Shown here: piece after piece, positions 33,485 to 42,615 of the stretch | How the letters are laid out: every line of letters begins with the position of its first letter | How positions within the stretch are numbered: position 1 is the first letter of the stretch | NCBI RefSeq assembly: GCF_016103465.1 | Contig: NZ_JAEEAP010000005.1 | Location: 1 to 64,000 of the forward strand | DNA: 64,000 nucleotides | DNA from: Streptomyces sabulosicollis | GTDB taxonomy: Bacteria; Actinomycetota; Actinomycetes; Streptomycetales; Streptomycetaceae | Reading direction: 5' to 3' | Translations under genes and position numbers: made by a program | The notes under the pieces: model-generated | Seen by the model: the letters and a program-made list of their open reading frames with translations, nothing else | Told to the model about the DNA's origin: nothing | Database searches by the model: none

Positions 33485-34495
33485 CTAGACGGAGCCGCGC
33501 ACCGCCTGTGTGGTCCTGCCCTCGCGAAGCGCGCAGGCGGGAGCGCTCGGTGGCTCGTCGGACCTGCTCACGATGTACTCGACCGCGAGTCGGCCCAGTT
33601 CGGCGAGGGGAAGTTCGATCGTCGTCAGATCGAACACGCGGCCCGTGGCCGTTCCACCGATGCCCGCGATCGCGATGTCGTCAGGGATGCGCAGACCCGC
33701 TTGCCAGATGGCCGCGAGGGAGCCGATCGCGGTCTCATCGTTGGTGCAGATGATCGAATCCGGTGTGTCGTGGGCACGGAGCAGCTGCTCGGTCGCCTCG
33801 CGGCCGGTCTTCTGGCTCATGCCGTCCCGGCCGACGACGCGCGGCAGTTGGCCGAACTCGTACATGGCGCGCTGGTATCCCCGGATGCGCAGCTCGGCCG
33901 CGGTCAGGCCGGGAAGCCCTCCGGCGAAGACGATGTCGCGGTACCCCAGACCGAGCATGTGCCTGGTGAGGTGGTACGCGGTCGCTTCATTGTCCACGGT
34001 GATCTGGGTCGATACGAAGCCGCGCGGTGCGAGGCTCACGACGCGGGTGCCTTCGCCCACCGCCCGGTTGACCTCCCGGGCCAGGTCCGCCGTACCGGGA
34101 GAGCCTTCGATGTCGCTGCCGCAGAAGACGATCCCGGACGCCCCGTGCTCGCGGAGGACCTGGAACTTGGTGCGCTCCTGGTAAGGGTCGCGATTGGCGT
34201 TCGCGAGGACGGTCACGTATCCGCACTCGGCGGCGGCGATTTCGATGCCTCTGGTCATCTCGGCGAAGTAGGGGTCCAGGATGTCGCTCGCGACAACGCC
34301 GATGAGGTTGCTGTGGCCGTTCTTCAGGGCCCGTCCCGCGGCGCTGCGGCGGTAGCCGAGCGTGGCCGCGGCGGAGACGACCGAGGCGCGCACGCGCGAC
34401 GAGACGGGATGACTCTCGTCGGCCCCGTTGAGGACCCGCGACGCCGTTGTGACCGACACGTTCGCCAGCTCCGCCACGTCGCGCAGTGTCGCCAC
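33485..34495 (-). CDS. LacI-family transcriptional regulator 1
   Basis: A 336-aa repressor-type protein with an N-terminal LacI HTH (TLRDVAELANVSVTTASRVL) and a hinge helix. The periplasmic-binding-like effector domain follows (LIGVVASDILDPYFAEMTRGIE; ICTNDETAIGSLAA; GIGGTATGRVFDLTTIELP). GTG at 34495 has GGAGGG 7 nt upstream and puts the HTH at the very N-terminus; an in-frame ATG at 34534 would add 13 residues. It is divergent from the FAD-dehydrogenase operon with two LacI operators between. It probably represses the catabolic island until a substrate-derived ligand binds. Confidence 0.88.
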   Translation of the reverse strand: MATLRDVAELANVSVTTASRVLNGADESHPVSSRVRASVVSAAATLGYRRSAAGRALKNGHSNLIGVVASDILDPYFAEMTRGIEIAAAECGYVTVLANANRDPYQERTKFQVLREHGASGIVFCGSDIEGSPGTADLAREVNRAVGEGTRVVSLAPRGFVSTQITVDNEATAYHLTRHMLGLGYRDIVFAGGLPGLTAAELRIRGYQRAMYEFGQLPRVVGRDGMSQKTGREATEQLLRAHDTPDSIICTNDETAIGSLAAIWQAGLRIPDDIAIAGIGGTATGRVFDLTTIELPLAELGRLAVEYIVSRSDEPPSAPACALREGRTTQAVRGSV

Positions 34496-34575
34496 CGTCG
34501 AACCCTCCGTTTCGTGTTCCGCCGTTGTCCTCACTACGTCGATCTGTTGACACAGTCTTCCACACTGCGTAGCTT

Positions 34576-34636
34576 GCGGAAAACGTTCCCCTTAGCTTTT
34601 CCAAGGGCGTCAGCGCTTGCTGCGAACGTTTTCCGC
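34576..34636. promoter_or_regulatory. Paired LacI operators, inverted
   Basis: GCGGAAAACGTTCCC (34576-34590) and, on the other strand, GCGGAAAACGTTCGC (34636-34622) are near-identical 15-mers in inverted orientation 46 nt apart (start to start). Both centre on AACGTT. They lie between LacI regulator 1 and the FAD-dehydrogenase gene; such pairs support repressor looping. Confidence 0.8.
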
Positions 34637-34656
34637 ACACTTGACGGGAGAAGTGA

Positions 34657-36009
34657 GTGAGCGACGAAGCGCGAACGTACGACCTCATCGTGGTCGGTGC
34701 CGGCGCTGCCGGACTCGCCACCGCCCATCGCGCGGTCGACCTGGGGGCGCGGGTGCTCGTACTGGAGAAGGCGGACACACCCGGCGGATCGGCCGCGCTG
34801 TCCGCGGGCATCCTGTGGACCGCGCCCGACCTCGACGTCCTGGGGCAGATCCAGCCGGACGGGGACCCCGAACTCGGTCCGCTGGTGGTGAAGGGCTATG
34901 AACAGGCCGTCGATGATGTGCGCGCGTCGGGAGCCTCGGTCAGTGACGAGTGGCGTGACCACCTCGAGTGGGGGCGCGCCCGCAAGATAGACATAGCCCG
35001 CCTCTTCGAGGTGTGGGCCCGTGAGATCGCGGACTCCGGTGACCTGCTCACGAACGTGTCGCGCGTCGAACTGCTCACCGAAGGCGACGCCGTGGTGGGG
35101 GTGCGGTTCCACCACCGGGGCGCATGCGTCGAGGCGCGCGCGACGGGCGGCGTCGTACTGGCCACCGGGGGCTTCCAGGGGGACCCCGAGCTGAGGCAGT
35201 CCTTCATCGGGTTCGGCGCCGACGACATCGCCGTGCGCAGCAACCCCCACTCGGTGGGCGACGGCTTTCGGCTCGGCCGGTCGGCCGGCGGGGCGGCCAG
35301 CCGGCACCTCTCCGCCTTCTACGGTCACACGCTGCCGAGCCCGCTGACGGTCGACGCGGGGGTGTTCCTCCGTCTGACGCTGTACTTCTCCGCATACGGG
35401 ATCATCGTCAACAAGCAGGGCCGCCGGTTCACGGACGAGTCACTGGGCGATGAGGTCTCCAACCAGCTGCTGGTTCGTCAGCCCGGCCATCGCGCCGTGC
35501 TGATCTGGGACGACGAAGTTCAGCGGAAGCGGGCCCTGGCGGTGCCGTATCCGAGCGGCATGGCTCTCGACCGGCACGCCGAGGCGACGGAGCTCGGCGC
35601 GCGCACCGCGGAGGCCGACTCGCTCGAGGGACTGATCGGGACGGTCGCGGGCTGGGGTGTTGACGGTGCCGGGCTGAGGCGGACGCTGGAGGCGTACCGC
35701 CGCGCCTCGGCGGGCGAGGAGGTCCCCCTGGACGCGCCGCTCCCGCCGCGGCCCTCGCCGCTGGCTACGCCTCCCTTCCGGGCCCTCGAGATCCAGCCGT
35801 GCATCACCATCCCCTTCGGCGGCCTGCGGGTCGATGGTGACAGCCGTGTGCTGGACCGTTCCGGGCAGGCGGTGCCCGGCCTGTTCGCGGCCGGAGCCGA
35901 TGCGGGCGGGGCACAGGATCTGCGCTACGTCGGCGGACTCGTGTTCGGTTTCGTGTTCGGGCGCCGAGCGGCCGACTCCGCGCTGTCGTCGATGGCGACC
36001 CGGACGTGA
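34657..36009 (+). CDS. FAD_binding_2-type dehydrogenase/reductase
   Basis: A 450-aa flavoprotein of the fumarate reductase/3-ketosteroid dehydrogenase group. The N-terminal Rossmann dinucleotide site is DLIVVGAGAAGLATA, with the EKA acidic end of strand 2. ATGGFQGD is typical of this family, and GLFAAGADAGG plus YVGGLVFGFVFGRRA closes the FAD site. It would remove or add hydrogens next to a keto group. GTG at 34657 has GGGAG 6 nt upstream. First gene of a four-gene operon behind LacI operators; it overlaps the next gene by 4 nt. Substrate unknown. Confidence 0.82.
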   Translation: MSDEARTYDLIVVGAGAAGLATAHRAVDLGARVLVLEKADTPGGSAALSAGILWTAPDLDVLGQIQPDGDPELGPLVVKGYEQAVDDVRASGASVSDEWRDHLEWGRARKIDIARLFEVWAREIADSGDLLTNVSRVELLTEGDAVVGVRFHHRGACVEARATGGVVLATGGFQGDPELRQSFIGFGADDIAVRSNPHSVGDGFRLGRSAGGAASRHLSAFYGHTLPSPLTVDAGVFLRLTLYFSAYGIIVNKQGRRFTDESLGDEVSNQLLVRQPGHRAVLIWDDEVQRKRALAVPYPSGMALDRHAEATELGARTAEADSLEGLIGTVAGWGVDGAGLRRTLEAYRRASAGEEVPLDAPLPPRPSPLATPPFRALEIQPCITIPFGGLRVDGDSRVLDRSGQAVPGLFAAGADAGGAQDLRYVGGLVFGFVFGRRAADSALSSMATRT

Positions 36010-37022
36010 GCGCCACCGTCCACACGGCGATCGTGTGGGAGGGACCCCGACGTGCGCGCGCAGAGGAGCGGAAGGCGCCGGGCGCGCTCGGCCCCGGAGA
36101 GGTCCGGGTGCGGGTCACGAGCGTCGGGGTGTGCGGCACGGACCTCACCGTGTGGAGCGGGCAGGCCGCACGCGGCCGTCCCGGCACCGTGCTGGGCCAT
36201 GAGTTCGGCGGCCGGGTCATCGCCCGGGCCGACGACGTGGGAAGCGTCGAGATCCATGACCTCGTGGCGGTAGACCCCAACGTCTCCTGCGGGACCTGTG
36301 CGCACTGCGGGCGAGGGCGCCGTGCCCGGTGCGCCGACCGCCGCCTCATGGGCGTCGATCTCGACGGTGGGTTCCAACGGACCGTTGACGTCGCCGTCGA
36401 ACAGCTCGTCCCCGCCCCGGGAGCCGACCCACGCGCTCTGGGCCTGGTCGAACCCGTGGCCGTGGGGGTGCACGCGGTCGCGCGGGCCGGCATCGCGGAC
36501 GGCGACCGGCTGGGCGTGATCGGTGGCGGACCGATCGGCATGGCGAGCGTGGTCGAAGCGCGCCGGCGGGGTGCGGGCTGCACCGTGCTGGAGAGCGACG
36601 AGACCAGGCGCACCGCGATCGCGCGAACAGGGGCGGCGGCCGTGGCCGCGGACAGGTGGCCCGACCGCGGACTGGACGCGGTCATCGACACCGTCGGGCG
36701 GGCCGCGACCGTGCAGGCCGCGCTCGACGCCGTGCGCGATGGCGGCAGGGTCTGCATCGTCGGGCTCTCCCATGACGACCACCTGCCACCACCGGATCAG
36801 GTGGTGCGGCGCGAGGCAACCCTGATCGGCTCCTTCTGCTACTCGACGGCGGATCTGCGAACGGCCGCGGAGATCGTCGTCGGCCAGGGCCTGAACACCG
36901 TACCCGTCGACCTCACCGCGGGGTTCGAACGCGTCCCCGACCTCTTGGACCGGGTCGGCGGCGGCCTCATGGGACGCGGCAAGGCCCTCGTCGTCGTCCG
37001 CGACGAAGGGCCGATCGCCTGA
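36006..37022 (+). CDS. Zinc-dependent alcohol dehydrogenase (MDR family)
   Basis: A 338-aa medium-chain dehydrogenase. Catalytic zinc ligands are in GVCGTD and GHEFGG, and the structural zinc is bound by CGTCAHCGRGRRARC. The Rossmann site is GVIGGGPIGMAS. The pattern resembles threonine, sorbitol or L-idonate dehydrogenases. It would oxidise a secondary alcohol or polyol with NAD(P)+. GTG start overlaps the FAD-dehydrogenase stop (GTGA), so both are co-translated; the two enzymes may act in sequence on the same ring or chain. Confidence 0.85.
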   Translation: MSATVHTAIVWEGPRRARAEERKAPGALGPGEVRVRVTSVGVCGTDLTVWSGQAARGRPGTVLGHEFGGRVIARADDVGSVEIHDLVAVDPNVSCGTCAHCGRGRRARCADRRLMGVDLDGGFQRTVDVAVEQLVPAPGADPRALGLVEPVAVGVHAVARAGIADGDRLGVIGGGPIGMASVVEARRRGAGCTVLESDETRRTAIARTGAAAVAADRWPDRGLDAVIDTVGRAATVQAALDAVRDGGRVCIVGLSHDDHLPPPDQVVRREATLIGSFCYSTADLRTAAEIVVGQGLNTVPVDLTAGFERVPDLLDRVGGGLMGRGKALVVVRDEGPIA

Positions 37023-37057
37023 CCGACGTCCCTGACTCCCCAACGAAGGAGAGCTCG

Positions 37058-38425
37058 GTGAGCATCCATCACACCCCTGCCGTGCAGCGCAAGAACAGTC
37101 CTGCGCGCGCGGCGATGGCCAGCATGGCCGGCGGAACACTCGAGTACTACGACAACTACATCTACGCTCTCGCCGCGGCGCTGGTGTTCGGACACATCTT
37201 CTTCCCCACCGAAGCGGGAGGTGTGGCGACGCTCGCGTCAATGGCCACCTTCGCGGTGTCGTACGCGGCCCGTCCCCTGGGTGCGATCCTGCTCGGCCAC
37301 GTCGGCGACCGCTTCGGCCGCAAGAGAGTGCTCGTGACGATCCTCGTTCTCATGGGGACCTGCACCTTCCTGGTGGGGTGCCTCCCCGCGTACTCCACCA
37401 TCGGTGTGTGGGCTCCGATCCTCCTGGTGACGTTGCGCATCCTGCAAGGGATCTCCGTGGGCGGCGAAACCGCGGCCGCGACCGTGCTGACCATCGAGGT
37501 GGCCCCACCGCACCGGCGAGCCTTCTTCACGAGCTGGTCACCGAACGGCATCGTGGGCGGATTCGTCCTCGCCACACTGGTCTTCATCCCGGTGTCGGCG
37601 CTCCCTGAGGAGCAGCTGTACACCTGGGGATGGCGCATACCGTTCCTCCTCAGCGCGCTCGTCACGGCCGCCGGGTTCATCATCCGCGCGAAGCTGGCCG
37701 AGTCGGAAGCGTTCGTCGAAGCGAGGGAGGAGAACGACCTCGTCAAGGTGCCCGTGCTGGAGGTCTTCCGGTCGCACTGGGGGGCGGTCCTGCGGGTTGT
37801 CTTCTGCTCGCTGGCGTTCGCGATCGACACCGTGATCAAGGTATTCGCCCTCTCGTTCGCGACGACGGAGTACGGGATCGCCGAGAGCACGATGCTGTGG
37901 GTGCTGATCGTCAGCCATCTCGGTGCCCTGGTCACCCAACCGCTGATCGCGTTGCTCGCCGACCGGGTCGGACGCAAGCCCGTGTTCATCGCGGGCAACC
38001 TGGGATGCGCGGCCACGCTCTTCGGCTACTTCGCCTCCATTCAGGCGCGGGAGACACCCCTGCTGTTCATCACCGGGTTCTGCTCAGTGACCCTCGCCTA
38101 TGCCGCGATCAACGCCACCTACCCGTCCTTCTTCGCCGAGATGTTCCACCTCAAGGTTCGGCAGACCGGCATGGCACTGGGCATTCAGATCGGCCTGATC
38201 GCCGCCGGGTTCGCCCCGAGCGTGTACCTGGCGCTCACTGCGGGCGACCCGAAGAACTGGCTACCGGTCGCGATTATCTCCGCCGCCATCGCCGTCACTG
38301 CCGCCCTCTCGGCGGTGACCGCGAAAGAGACCGCCTTCACACCACTCGATCAGCTGGGGGAACCCATCGCGCACCCCCCGGCGCCCAGCACCGCTGCCCG
38401 CACAAGGACAGGAGCCCCCTCATGA
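37058..38425 (+). CDS. MFS transporter, metabolite:H+ symporter (MHS) family
   Basis: A 455-aa 12-helix transporter with the MHS/shikimate-transporter layout: MAGGTLEYYDNYIYALAAAL at the start, GHVGDRFGRKRVL (motif A) between helices 2 and 3, and LRILQGISVGGETAAA in helix 4. MHS proteins import organic acids such as shikimate, citrate, alpha-ketoglutarate or betaine with protons. It is in the operon with the MDR dehydrogenase and overlaps the sugar-isomerase gene by 4 nt (ATGA). This is a second import route besides the ABC transporter encoded downstream. Confidence 0.88.
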   Translation: MSIHHTPAVQRKNSPARAAMASMAGGTLEYYDNYIYALAAALVFGHIFFPTEAGGVATLASMATFAVSYAARPLGAILLGHVGDRFGRKRVLVTILVLMGTCTFLVGCLPAYSTIGVWAPILLVTLRILQGISVGGETAAATVLTIEVAPPHRRAFFTSWSPNGIVGGFVLATLVFIPVSALPEEQLYTWGWRIPFLLSALVTAAGFIIRAKLAESEAFVEAREENDLVKVPVLEVFRSHWGAVLRVVFCSLAFAIDTVIKVFALSFATTEYGIAESTMLWVLIVSHLGALVTQPLIALLADRVGRKPVFIAGNLGCAATLFGYFASIQARETPLLFITGFCSVTLAYAAINATYPSFFAEMFHLKVRQTGMALGIQIGLIAAGFAPSVYLALTAGDPKNWLPVAIISAAIAVTAALSAVTAKETAFTPLDQLGEPIAHPPAPSTAARTRTGAPS

Positions 38426-39267
38426 CACCGGGTGCGCACATGAGCTACGAGCTGAGCCTGAACCAGGCCACCACCCGCCCCTACGCACTTCCGGACACCG
38501 CGCGTGCCGCGGCCGACGCCGGCATTCGCCATATCGGCCTGTGGGTCGAGCCGGTGCTCGAACTCGGTGTCCCCGCGACCGTACGGCTGCTGGAGGAGAC
38601 CGGACTGCGCGCCAGCTCGGTGTGCCGGATCGGATTCGTCGCGGACAAGGAAGGGGAGCGACTGCGCACGGCACTTGATGACGTACGCCGCGCACTGGAT
38701 CTGTCCGCGGCGGTCGGAGCCCCCAGCCTGACCTTCATAGCGGGTGCCATGCCCACGGCCGCCGGTGACGTACGACGCGCGGAGGCACGGGTCCGTGACG
38801 CCCTGGAGACCCTCGAGGCACACGCACGCGCCACGGGAGTGCGCCTCGCGCTGGAACCCATCCACCCCCTGTTCGTCACGAGTCGCAGCGCGGTCACCAC
38901 GATCCGGCAGGCGCTGCGCATCGTCGCGGACCTCCCCGCGGACACGGTGGGGGTCCTCCTCGACGCCTACGCGACCTTCTGGGACCCCGATCTCCACGAC
39001 AGCGTCCGTGAGGCGGGCGAGCGCATCGCCGGGTACCAGGTGAACGACTTCGCACTGCCCCTTCCCCGGCCCGAGAACATGAACGGCCGCCTCCTGCCCG
39101 GGGAAGGGGAAATCGACCTGCGGGCGTTGACCCGCACCGTGGCCGCAACCGGGTACCGGGGCCCCGTCGAGGTCGAAGTGTTCAACGACGACCTCTGGGC
39201 CCAGCCCCTGGAGACGATCGTCATGCGCACTGTGCGCGCGTTCGAGCGCGCCGTGAACCGTCCATAG
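38422..39267 (+). CDS. Sugar phosphate isomerase/epimerase-like TIM barrel
   Basis: A 281-aa AP-endonuclease-2-type TIM barrel (xylose isomerase-like). ALEPIH carries a metal-binding Glu, LLDAYATFWDP the Asp, YQVNDFALPLP the substrate loop, and VEVEVFNDDLW the second Glu. Members isomerise or epimerise sugars, or act as ketose and hydroxypyruvate isomerases or dehydratases. ATG at 38422 overlaps the MHS transporter stop. Last gene of the FAD-dehydrogenase operon. Reaction not determinable, but it supports a polyhydroxylated substrate. Confidence 0.8.
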   Translation: MTPGAHMSYELSLNQATTRPYALPDTARAAADAGIRHIGLWVEPVLELGVPATVRLLEETGLRASSVCRIGFVADKEGERLRTALDDVRRALDLSAAVGAPSLTFIAGAMPTAAGDVRRAEARVRDALETLEAHARATGVRLALEPIHPLFVTSRSAVTTIRQALRIVADLPADTVGVLLDAYATFWDPDLHDSVREAGERIAGYQVNDFALPLPRPENMNGRLLPGEGEIDLRALTRTVAATGYRGPVEVEVFNDDLWAQPLETIVMRTVRAFERAVNRP

Positions 39268-39318
39268 ACAGGTCCGAGGCGCCGGGGACATCGGTGAACC
39301 GCTGGTGGAAGCCGGCGT

Positions 39319-39465
39319 GAAAGCGTTCTCTGGGCGACAGGAGTTCTCCAGCGGCGAGCGTAACGGGCGATGAGTAGTCGTCTGACCGGCCATAGAGGAG
39401 AAGTTCGCCGGAGTGTGAGGTTCTCTTGTGTGGTTCTTGGAGGCATGTTAGAAAGCGGTTACTGA
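39319..39465 (+). promoter_or_regulatory. LacI-type operators before the enoyl-CoA hydratase gene
   Basis: GAAAGCGTTCTC (39319-39330) and TTAGAAAGCGGTTACTGA (39448-39465) carry the LacI core AANCGNTT (7/8 and 8/8). The second ends 21 nt before the enoyl-CoA hydratase start, where it would overlap the promoter or leader. Confidence 0.6.
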
Positions 39466-39486
39466 CCCTATCGCCTGGAGGATGCG

Positions 39487-40269
39487 ATGGACTCCCGCAC
39501 GCAGGGACCGGCCGTCCACATCACCTTCGGCCGGCCGGAGAAGCTGCACGCGATGGACGCCACGGGCTGGACCGAGCTGGCCGGTACGGTGCGTCGGGCG
39601 AGTGCCGATCCACAGGTGCGCGCGGTCGTGCTGCACGGCTCGGACCGCGCCTTCTGCGCCGGCAACGACATCGGCGAGTTCCTCCGGCTGTCCACCGCCC
39701 GGGAGGCCCGTGACTACTTCCTCGGCCTGGTGGTGCCCGCGATGGAGGCCATCGTGCGCTGCGAGGTGCCGGTCATCTCCGCGGTCCGTGCGGGCGCCAT
39801 CGGTGGTGGCGCCGAGATCGTACTCGTCAGCGACCTCGCCGTGGCGGGGACCAGCGCCACCTTCCGGCTCCCCGAAGCCCGGATCGGCGTCTGGCCGACC
39901 GTCTTCGCCGCCGCGGCACCGTACACCCTGGCCCACAAGCCCGCCGGGCTGCTCGCCCTGACCACCGAGGAGGCCGACTCCAGGACCGCTCTGCGATGCG
40001 GCCTGGTCCACGAGGTCGTCGGGGACGATCTCGTCGACGATACCGCGCACCGCCTGGCCCTCACGATCGCCGAGGGAAGCCGCGACGCCGTCCGCCGCAC
40101 AAAGCGGTTCACCACCGCGCGATTGCGCACCGAGGGGATGGCCGCCGTGCGGACCGCGCTGGCCGAGCTGTGCGACGAGACCCTCCCCGGCCCCGACGCG
40201 ACCGAGGGCGTCCGTGCCTTCCAGGAGAAGCGCGGGCCCGGCTTCGCCTCCTCCGCCTCGGCCGACTGA
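39487..40269 (+). CDS. Enoyl-CoA hydratase/isomerase
   Basis: A 260-aa crotonase-fold enzyme. Oxyanion-hole elements are AFCAGNDI and GAIGGGAE, and both catalytic Glu positions of true hydratases are kept (GGGAE and LPEARIG). It would add water to an enoyl-CoA, the step after the acyl-CoA dehydrogenase encoded downstream. ATG at 39487 has TGGAGG 5 nt upstream. It heads a short operon with the DUF993 gene, preceded by LacI-type operators. Confidence 0.87.
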   Translation: MDSRTQGPAVHITFGRPEKLHAMDATGWTELAGTVRRASADPQVRAVVLHGSDRAFCAGNDIGEFLRLSTAREARDYFLGLVVPAMEAIVRCEVPVISAVRAGAIGGGAEIVLVSDLAVAGTSATFRLPEARIGVWPTVFAAAAPYTLAHKPAGLLALTTEEADSRTALRCGLVHEVVGDDLVDDTAHRLALTIAEGSRDAVRRTKRFTTARLRTEGMAAVRTALAELCDETLPGPDATEGVRAFQEKRGPGFASSASAD

Positions 40270-40284
40270 CCCCAGGAGCCCTTT

Positions 40285-41448
40285 GTGACTCATACCCTCC
40301 ATCTCCCGGTAGCCGGAGGACGTACCGTTCCCTACACCCTCGGGGCGCCCGGTGCGTTCACCCCTCCGCCCGCCGCGCCGCGCAGCCGTGTCGCCTACGC
40401 CGCGGCGCACGTGGTCGCGGACCCGTACGGCGACAACACCCCGGGCGCTCCCGCCGTGCTCGACTGGGACCGGACCCTGGCCTTCCGGCACGAGCTGTGG
40501 CGCTGGGGATTCGGCGTGGCCGAGGCCATGGACACCGCCCAGCGGGGCGGTGGACTGGACTGGCCCACCGTGGCCGAGTTGATACGGCGCTCCGCGGTCG
40601 AGGCCCGCGCGGTCGGCGGTCGTCTCGTGGCCGGCGTCGGTACCGATCAGCTGACCGCCGGGACACCGACGCTCGGTGAAGTGGCGGCCGCCTACCTCGA
40701 GCAGCTCTCCGTGGTGGAGGAGGCGGGCGCGACGCCGGTGATGATGGCCAGTCGCGCGCTCGCCGCGGTGGCCCGCGCTCCCGAGGACTACCTGGCCGTG
40801 TACGAGAAGGTCATCGGCCAGACAAGCGGCCCCGTGGTACTGCACTGGCTGGGCGAGATGTTCGACCCGCGGCTGCGCGGCTACTGGGGATCGGATGACC
40901 TCGACGCCGCCTCCGAGACCGTCCTCGGTCTCCTGGACACCTACGCCTCCCGAGTCGAGGGCATCAAGCTCTCGCTCCTGGACGCCGACCGTGAACGCGC
41001 CTTCCGTGCCCGTCTCCCGCGCGGTGTCCGGCTCTACACGGGTGACGACTTCCATTACTGCGATCTCATCCAAGGTGACGACGCGGGATACAGCGACGCC
41101 CTGCTCGGTGTCTTCGCGGCCATCGCGCCGGCGGCCTCCCAGGCGCTCCACGCGCTCGACGGCGGGGACGCGGACGGCTACCGGGCCGCGATGGAGCCGA
41201 CCGTCCCGCTCGCCCGGCATCTGTTCGCGGCACCGACCCGCCACTACAAGACCGGTGTCGTCTTCCTGTCCTGGCTGAACGGGCACCAGGACCACTTCTC
41301 CATGGTGGGCGGAGCGCAGAGCGCACGGTCACTGACCCATCTGGCCGAGCTGTTCCGACTGGCCGGCCGGGCCGGGGTGTTGAGCGCCCCCGATCTGGCC
41401 GTCGCTCGGATGCGAACGCTTCTCCAGATCAACGGGGTCCCGGCATGA
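40285..41448 (+). CDS. DUF993 family protein (DHDPS-like TIM barrel)
   Basis: A 387-aa protein of the DUF993 family, which is distantly related to dihydrodipicolinate synthase-type aldolases. Recognisable segments are GDNTPGAPAVLDWDRTLAFR near residue 50, VAGVGTDQL near 115, GPVVLHWLGEMFDP near 185 and SWLNGHQDHFSMVGGAQSAR near 335. DHDPS-like barrels form Schiff bases with keto acids and make or break C-C bonds; a retro-aldol role is possible but unproven. GTG at 40285 has CAGGAG upstream. Such proteins often sit in sugar-catabolic clusters with isomerases, as here. Confidence 0.78.
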   Translation: MTHTLHLPVAGGRTVPYTLGAPGAFTPPPAAPRSRVAYAAAHVVADPYGDNTPGAPAVLDWDRTLAFRHELWRWGFGVAEAMDTAQRGGGLDWPTVAELIRRSAVEARAVGGRLVAGVGTDQLTAGTPTLGEVAAAYLEQLSVVEEAGATPVMMASRALAAVARAPEDYLAVYEKVIGQTSGPVVLHWLGEMFDPRLRGYWGSDDLDAASETVLGLLDTYASRVEGIKLSLLDADRERAFRARLPRGVRLYTGDDFHYCDLIQGDDAGYSDALLGVFAAIAPAASQALHALDGGDADGYRAAMEPTVPLARHLFAAPTRHYKTGVVFLSWLNGHQDHFSMVGGAQSARSLTHLAELFRLAGRAGVLSAPDLAVARMRTLLQINGVPA

Positions 41449-41753
41449 GTGATCCTCGCCCATGCCGTCCGGCCTCGGGGATCCGGGGCTCATCGGCGGA
41501 AGCGGCGCCTTTCCTCCGGTGATGCCCTCCACGACAGCCCCGGGGCCGCAGGAGTCGCGCCCGGTCCCGGGGCGGGCACCGGCCCCGCCGCGCGGTGGTG
41601 CGGACGGCGGGACCGGTGCCATCTCCCCTCCGCGCCCGGAGCGGTCCGGGCGCGGCGAGGGCTCGGTCCCGCATCCGCCCGCGTCGGGGAACGGCCGGCC
41701 CGTTCCCCGGCGGACGATCGACCCGAAGTGGTCTCGACCCATCAGGAGCTGCC
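41449..41753 (+). other. 305-nt gap with a hairpin between DUF993 and AKR genes
   Basis: No supported ORF. The only clear structure is a perfect 9-bp inverted repeat GGGGAACGG/CCGTTCCCC (41686-41694 and 41700-41708, loop CCGGC), 45 nt before the aldo/keto reductase start. It could be a terminator or an attenuator. No LacI-type core was seen in this gap. Confidence 0.55.
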
Positions 41754-42584
41754 ATGAACACCGTGCCCTCACGCGTGCTGTCGGACGGCGCAACGATTCC
41801 CGCCGTCGGGTTCGGCACCTACCCCCTGTCCGGATCCGATGCGGAGTCGGTGGTGCGGGACGCGATCGCGGCGGGTCACCGCCTGATCGACACCGCCGCC
41901 GGCTACGGCAACGAGGCCGAGGTCGGCCGGGCCGTCGCCACGAGCGGTGTGCCGCGTGAGGAGGTGTTCCTGATGACCAAGTTGCGCGGCCGGGACCAGG
42001 GGTACGAGCGGACTCTCGCGGCCTTCGAGGAGTCGGCCGCGCGACTCGGTGTCGACTACGTCGACATCTACCTGATCCACTGGCCCCTGCCCCGCCTGGA
42101 CGCGTACGCCGACTCATGGCGTGCCATGATCAAGCTCCGCGAAGAGGGGCGGATCCGGTCCATCGGGGTCAGCAACTTCACCCCGGTCCATCTGGACCGG
42201 CTGAGCGAGGAGACCGGCGTGGTGCCCTCGGTCAACCAGATCGAACTGCACCCGAACTTCACCCAGCCGGGGCAGCGGGACGCCGACGCCGCACGCTCCA
42301 TCGCCACCATGAGCTGGGGCCCGCTGGGCCGGGGGAGCGGCATCCTGGCCGATCCCGTCGTGACCGGGCTGGCCCGCGCCCACGGTGTGACGCCGGCTCA
42401 GGCGGTCCTGCGCTGGCACGTCCAGCTGGGCGCGATCCCCATCGCCAAGTCGGCCACGCCCGAGCGTCAGCGCGCCAATCTGGACATCTTCGGCTTCGAG
42501 CTGACCGCGGACGAGGTGGCCGCCCTGAGCGGTCTGGAGCGCGGACGGCTCGGCGGTGACCCGGACACCTACGAGGAGTTCTGA
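41754..42584 (+). CDS. Aldo/keto reductase (AKR3/AKR5-like)
   Basis: A 276-aa NADPH-dependent (beta/alpha)8 reductase. The catalytic tetrad is visible: Asp in LIDTAAGYGNE together with the Tyr, Lys in FLMTKLRG, and His in YLIHWPLPRLD. The C-terminal cofactor segment is IPIAKSATPERQRANLD. It matches the 2,5-diketo-gluconate reductase/morphine dehydrogenase-like group acting on sugar-derived carbonyls. ATG at 41754 follows CAGGAG; longer in-frame starts upstream are unconserved. The gene ends at the shared bidirectional terminator facing the GMC gene. Confidence 0.87.
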   Translation: MNTVPSRVLSDGATIPAVGFGTYPLSGSDAESVVRDAIAAGHRLIDTAAGYGNEAEVGRAVATSGVPREEVFLMTKLRGRDQGYERTLAAFEESAARLGVDYVDIYLIHWPLPRLDAYADSWRAMIKLREEGRIRSIGVSNFTPVHLDRLSEETGVVPSVNQIELHPNFTQPGQRDADAARSIATMSWGPLGRGSGILADPVVTGLARAHGVTPAQAVLRWHVQLGAIPIAKSATPERQRANLDIFGFELTADEVAALSGLERGRLGGDPDTYEEF

Positions 42585-42615
42585 CACCTCGCTGCTGACA
42601 CCCCCGTACAGCGAT

